A stretch of 64,000 bases of DNA from positions 1 to 64,000 of the forward strand of contig MNQK01000028.1 in assembly GCA_001915385.1 (NCBI GenBank). Direction: 5' to 3'. The DNA comes from Bacteroidales bacterium 52_46. Lineage in GTDB: Bacteria > Bacteroidota > Bacteroidia > Bacteroidales > Muribaculaceae. The notes under the pieces are model-generated. The model did no database searches. It was not told where the DNA came from and saw nothing but the letters and a program-made list of their open reading frames with translations. This document shows, in pieces, positions 61,746 to 64,000 of this stretch (positions within the stretch are counted from its first letter, which is position 1; each line of letters begins with the position of its first letter). The position numbers were made by a program, and so were the translations under genes.

Positions 61746-62990
61746 CTACCAGCCGCCGGAGGCGCCTCCGCCTCCGGTGGAACCTCCACCGAAGCTTCCT
61801 CCACCGAAGCCACCGCCTCCACCGAAACCGCCTCCGCGGCCGATGCCTCCCATCGGGATTATGACGGGGGGTGCCACGACTTTGGGTATTTCGTAGCGGA
61901 TGCGGCGGCGTTTGTTGCAGTTCTTGCAGTAGAAGGTTTTTTCGCCGATGCCTTTGGCTGATGTGGTGGGCTGGGAGAGGACTACGTTTGACTCCTTGAC
62001 TTCGGCTCGCGAACCGCATACGGGGCATACCTTGTAGGGGACGTTGTGGTTGATGTAGGGGAGGATGCGGTTGGTGCCGCACTCGTCGCAGTGCCATACG
62101 TCGTAGTCGACCGAACCGATGTTTTCCTCGCGGTCCTGGGCCGGGGTGAGGTAGTCGTTGTCGTGCACCTCGTCGATGAGACGCATACGCCGGTTGCAGT
62201 TGGGACATAACGTGCGGGCGCGGCGCGCATGATGCATCAGCAGGAGCAGCAACAGGTAGCTGAGTACGGGGATGCCGAGAAATCCTACGGTGATGACGAG
62301 ATAGGGGAGCTTGAGTCGCCGCAGCTTCTCGTAGCGTTCATGTCGGTCGAGTCCGCGCGAACGGGCGCTGACCACTGCGGCGACCACGGCCATGCCGAGG
62401 AATATTATGATGCCTGCCATGAGGTAGTCGTGGAAGAAATTGTCCTTTTTGGCTGCGGCGTTGTTGGCGTATTGCGACACGAGGTCGTCGGCATGTGCGG
62501 GGTCGGTTATTATAGCGCTTGCAGCGGCTACGGCATTGACTACGGCGGCATCGATGTCGCCGTTTTTCATTGCAGGGGCAATGATATTGCGGATGATGCG
62601 TCCGCAGCGGGCGTCGGTGAGCGCTATTTCCATGCCGCGGCCTGTGCGGAGGGCGGCTTTGCGGTCATCAACTGAGATAAGTATGAGGAGGCCGTTGTCG
62701 GTGTCTTTTTTTCCGATGCCCCATGCTTCGAAGAGGTCGGTGGCGTAGTTGTCGATGTCGGCGCCGCCGAGGTCGCTGACTATGACGGCGACAGGTTCGG
62801 CGGTTGTAGAGCGCCATACGGAGCCGAGTATGGAGTCGGCGCGGGCTATCGCCACGCGCGACAGGTGGCTGTCGGGGTCGGATACGAAGCGCGTGGAGTC
62901 GGCGGCGTGGACGTTGGGGACTTCGTCGACAGTACGCGCGGAGGCGGCAAAGGAGAGGAAGGCTATGAGAATCGCAATCAGATTACGCAT
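61746..62990 (-). CDS. TPM-domain protein with zinc ribbon and Gly-rich tail
   Basis: 414 aa. Signal peptide (1-18), TPM domain (about 45-170, VAVIVSDLGGADIDNYATDLFEAWGIGKKDTDNGLLIL), a transmembrane helix at about 195-213, another at about 237-256, Cys pairs (CPNCNRR near 267, CDECGTN near 305, CPVCGSR near 325, CKNCNKR near 355), and a Gly-rich end (GGGGFGGGSFGGG). TPM proteins are membrane-anchored and poorly understood. The four CxxC pairs indicate two zinc ribbons on the side opposite the TPM domain or between helices. Confidence 0.85.
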   Translation of the reverse strand: MRNLIAILIAFLSFAASARTVDEVPNVHAADSTRFVSDPDSHLSRVAIARADSILGSVWRSTTAEPVAVIVSDLGGADIDNYATDLFEAWGIGKKDTDNGLLILISVDDRKAALRTGRGMEIALTDARCGRIIRNIIAPAMKNGDIDAAVVNAVAAASAIITDPAHADDLVSQYANNAAAKKDNFFHDYLMAGIIIFLGMAVVAAVVSARSRGLDRHERYEKLRRLKLPYLVITVGFLGIPVLSYLLLLLLMHHARRARTLCPNCNRRMRLIDEVHDNDYLTPAQDREENIGSVDYDVWHCDECGTNRILPYINHNVPYKVCPVCGSRAEVKESNVVLSQPTTSAKGIGEKTFYCKNCNKRRRIRYEIPKVVAPPVIIPMGGIGRGGGFGGGGGFGGGSFGGGSTGGGGASGGW

Positions 62991-63000
62991 TTTGGCAATT

Positions 63001-63114
63001 AGTAATTAGCAATTAGTAATTAGCAATTTTTTTGTCGATAAGGTCGATAAAGTCATTAAGGTCATTAAGGACTTTAAGGTCGGACCAGTCGGACGGGTCG
63101 GATGGGTCGGAGAG
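63001..63114. repeat. Heptamers then nine 9-bp units
   Basis: TAATTAG/CAATTAG 7-mers to about 63026, then nine consecutive 9-mers (63034-63114): GTCGATAAG, GTCGATAAA, GTCATTAAG x2, GACTTTAAG, GTCGGACCA, GTCGGACGG, GTCGGATGG, GTCGGAGAG. Seen again in part at 61601-61663. Confidence 0.85.
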
Positions 63115-63128
63115 AGGGGGAGCGGGGT

Positions 63129-63153
63129 CCGCGGTTGAAAACCGCGGCTACTA
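63129..63153. repeat. Single arm of the CCGCGG REP family, copy G
   Basis: CCGCGGTTGAAAACCGCGG followed by CTACTA; no second arm is visible within 80 bp. It is a lone REP. Confidence 0.75.
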
Positions 63154-63174
63154 ATTGTGCATTGTAGCGGGCAA

Positions 63175-63204
63175 TTATGCATTATGCATTATGAATTATG
63201 AATT
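63175..63204. repeat. Heptamer array ATGCATT / ATGAATT
   Basis: Four 7-bp units directly downstream of the dGTPase gene's stop codon. The same units as at 55417-55444. Confidence 0.7.
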
Positions 63205-63207
63205 GCT

Positions 63208-64000
63208 TCAGACGGCGGGGAGGGACATGCCGTTGAGCTTGCGGTAGAGGTCGAGGGCGTAGACGTCGGTCATGGCGGATACGTGGTCGAGGACGGCCTG
63301 GATTTTCCCGAAGAGGCCGGGGGCTGTGACATCGTACTGGCGCGGGACCTTGGAGAGGAGCAGGCGCGAGTAGTTGAGCTGCGGATTGCGCACGGCGTGT
63401 ATGAATTTTTCGAGGAGGAAGGTGACAATTTTGTTACCGGCAAGCTCGATGTCGACGACGTCGGGGGCGCAGTATATGCGTTGCCACGACATGTCGGAAC
63501 ATGCCCGGTAGGCGCGGCTCTCGATGGTGTCGACCGACGACAGGAGGGAGCCTGTGAATGTGCCCGCGAGGATAGCCTGCTCGTTGTCGAGGAAGGCGTC
63601 GCGGCAGCAGTTGACGAGGGCGCCGATGGCGCATGAGCGGAGGTAGGCGATTTTCTCGTTGGGGTCGTCGACGCGGTCCATGTGGCATATTATTTTCTCC
63701 CGGCGTCCGGGGTTGAAGAATGCGAGCAAGAGGGATATTACTGTGTCGGTGGGGAGGATTTTGAGTTTGTGGGCGTCCTCGATGTCCATTATCTCGTAGC
63801 AGATGTCGTCGGCGGCTTCCACGATGTAGACCAGCGGGTGGCGCGCGAAACGGAGCGAACCGTCGGGCGAGGGCAGGCGCAGTATGCCGAGATGGTCGGC
63901 GATGCGCGAGAAGCATTCAGTCTCGGAGGTGAAGAACCCGAATTTGCCTTTTCCGCCGGCGAGGGTGGAGTCGTAGGGATATTTGACGATTGACGCCAGG
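63208..64000 (-). CDS. dgt: dGTP triphosphohydrolase (5' end outside the window)
   Basis: About 263 codons are visible; the gene starts beyond 64000. The frame reads LASIVKYPYDSTLAGGKGKFGFF at the window edge and then RHPLVYIVEAADDICYEIMDIEDAHKL, both characteristic of HD-domain dGTPases. The EAADDICY stretch carries a metal-binding Asp of the HD site; the N-terminal HD His/Asp pair is outside. It removes triphosphate from dGTP. Complete C-terminus, stop at 63208. Confidence 0.88.
   Translation of the reverse strand, partial: LASIVKYPYDSTLAGGKGKFGFFTSETECFSRIADHLGILRLPSPDGSLRFARHPLVYIVEAADDICYEIMDIEDAHKLKILPTDTVISLLLAFFNPGRREKIICHMDRVDDPNEKIAYLRSCAIGALVNCCRDAFLDNEQAILAGTFTGSLLSSVDTIESRAYRACSDMSWQRIYCAPDVVDIELAGNKIVTFLLEKFIHAVRNPQLNYSRLLLSKVPRQYDVTAPGLFGKIQAVLDHVSAMTDVYALDLYRKLNGMSLPAV

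Overview
This window looks like a chromosomal stretch from a gut Bacteroidales bacterium, most plausibly the Muribaculaceae or a close relative. Support: many starts are preceded by the Bacteroidetes -7 box TAnnTTTG, mostly without a Shine-Dalgarno sequence; one secreted protease ends in a type IX secretion-like sorting domain; and gene sets typical of the phylum are present (two LAB_N repeats in one protein, five-helix fumarate reductase, pdxJ beside exbB/exbD, WG-repeat lipoprotein). The family-level placement is inference. I saw no rRNA, tRNA, CRISPR array, transposase or phage module.

Layout. 0-11 kb: mfd, a convergent tripartite RND efflux operon (adaptor, pump, outer-membrane channel), and a secreted PCMD-like protein. 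11.7-20 kb: a 2012-residue C10 cysteine protease with leucine-rich repeats, convergent with an M13 metallopeptidase. 20-24.9 kb (minus): pdxJ, exbB, exbD, a TonB-like protein, an RsmI-like methyltransferase and a metallo-beta-lactamase-fold hydrolase, in one direction. 25-31 kb (plus): an ACT-only remnant of a CBS-ACT protein, nadK, a zinc peptidase, topA and an RluA-type pseudouridine synthase. 31-45.5 kb: a WG-repeat lipoprotein and envelope genes (GT39, two GT2, LAB_N protein, EptA-like phosphoethanolamine transferase) interleaved with truA, speA, acpP-fabF, mdh and an Lrp/AsnC regulator. 45.6-50.5 kb: pyrG, yidC and an LpxA-like acyltransferase. 51.2-55.2 kb: the succinate dehydrogenase/fumarate reductase operon. 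55.4-64 kb: a FemAB/GNAT-like protein, pnp, a small XRE plus small-exported-protein island, an iron alcohol dehydrogenase, a TPM-domain protein and a partial dGTPase.

The most unusual items are: (1) a C-terminal tail of 23 cysteines within 97 residues on the membrane subunit SdhC; (2) a REP/BIME-like family (GTAG followed by a CCGCGG hairpin, usually in inverted pairs) in seven intergenic regions, with related hairpin families and a REP-dense 0.5 kb patch; (3) intergenic degenerate arrays of strict 9-bp period (CTCNGAGNN, GTCNGACNN, GTCATTAAG) and others of 7-bp period; (4) a long five-helix nested hairpin in the leader of a small XRE gene; (5) an RND pump with about 75 extra residues carrying two extra hydrophobic segments; (6) a 24-bp hairpin at the predicted 5' end of the C10 protease mRNA. 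Nothing was computed with tools; residue numbers and pairings were counted by hand.
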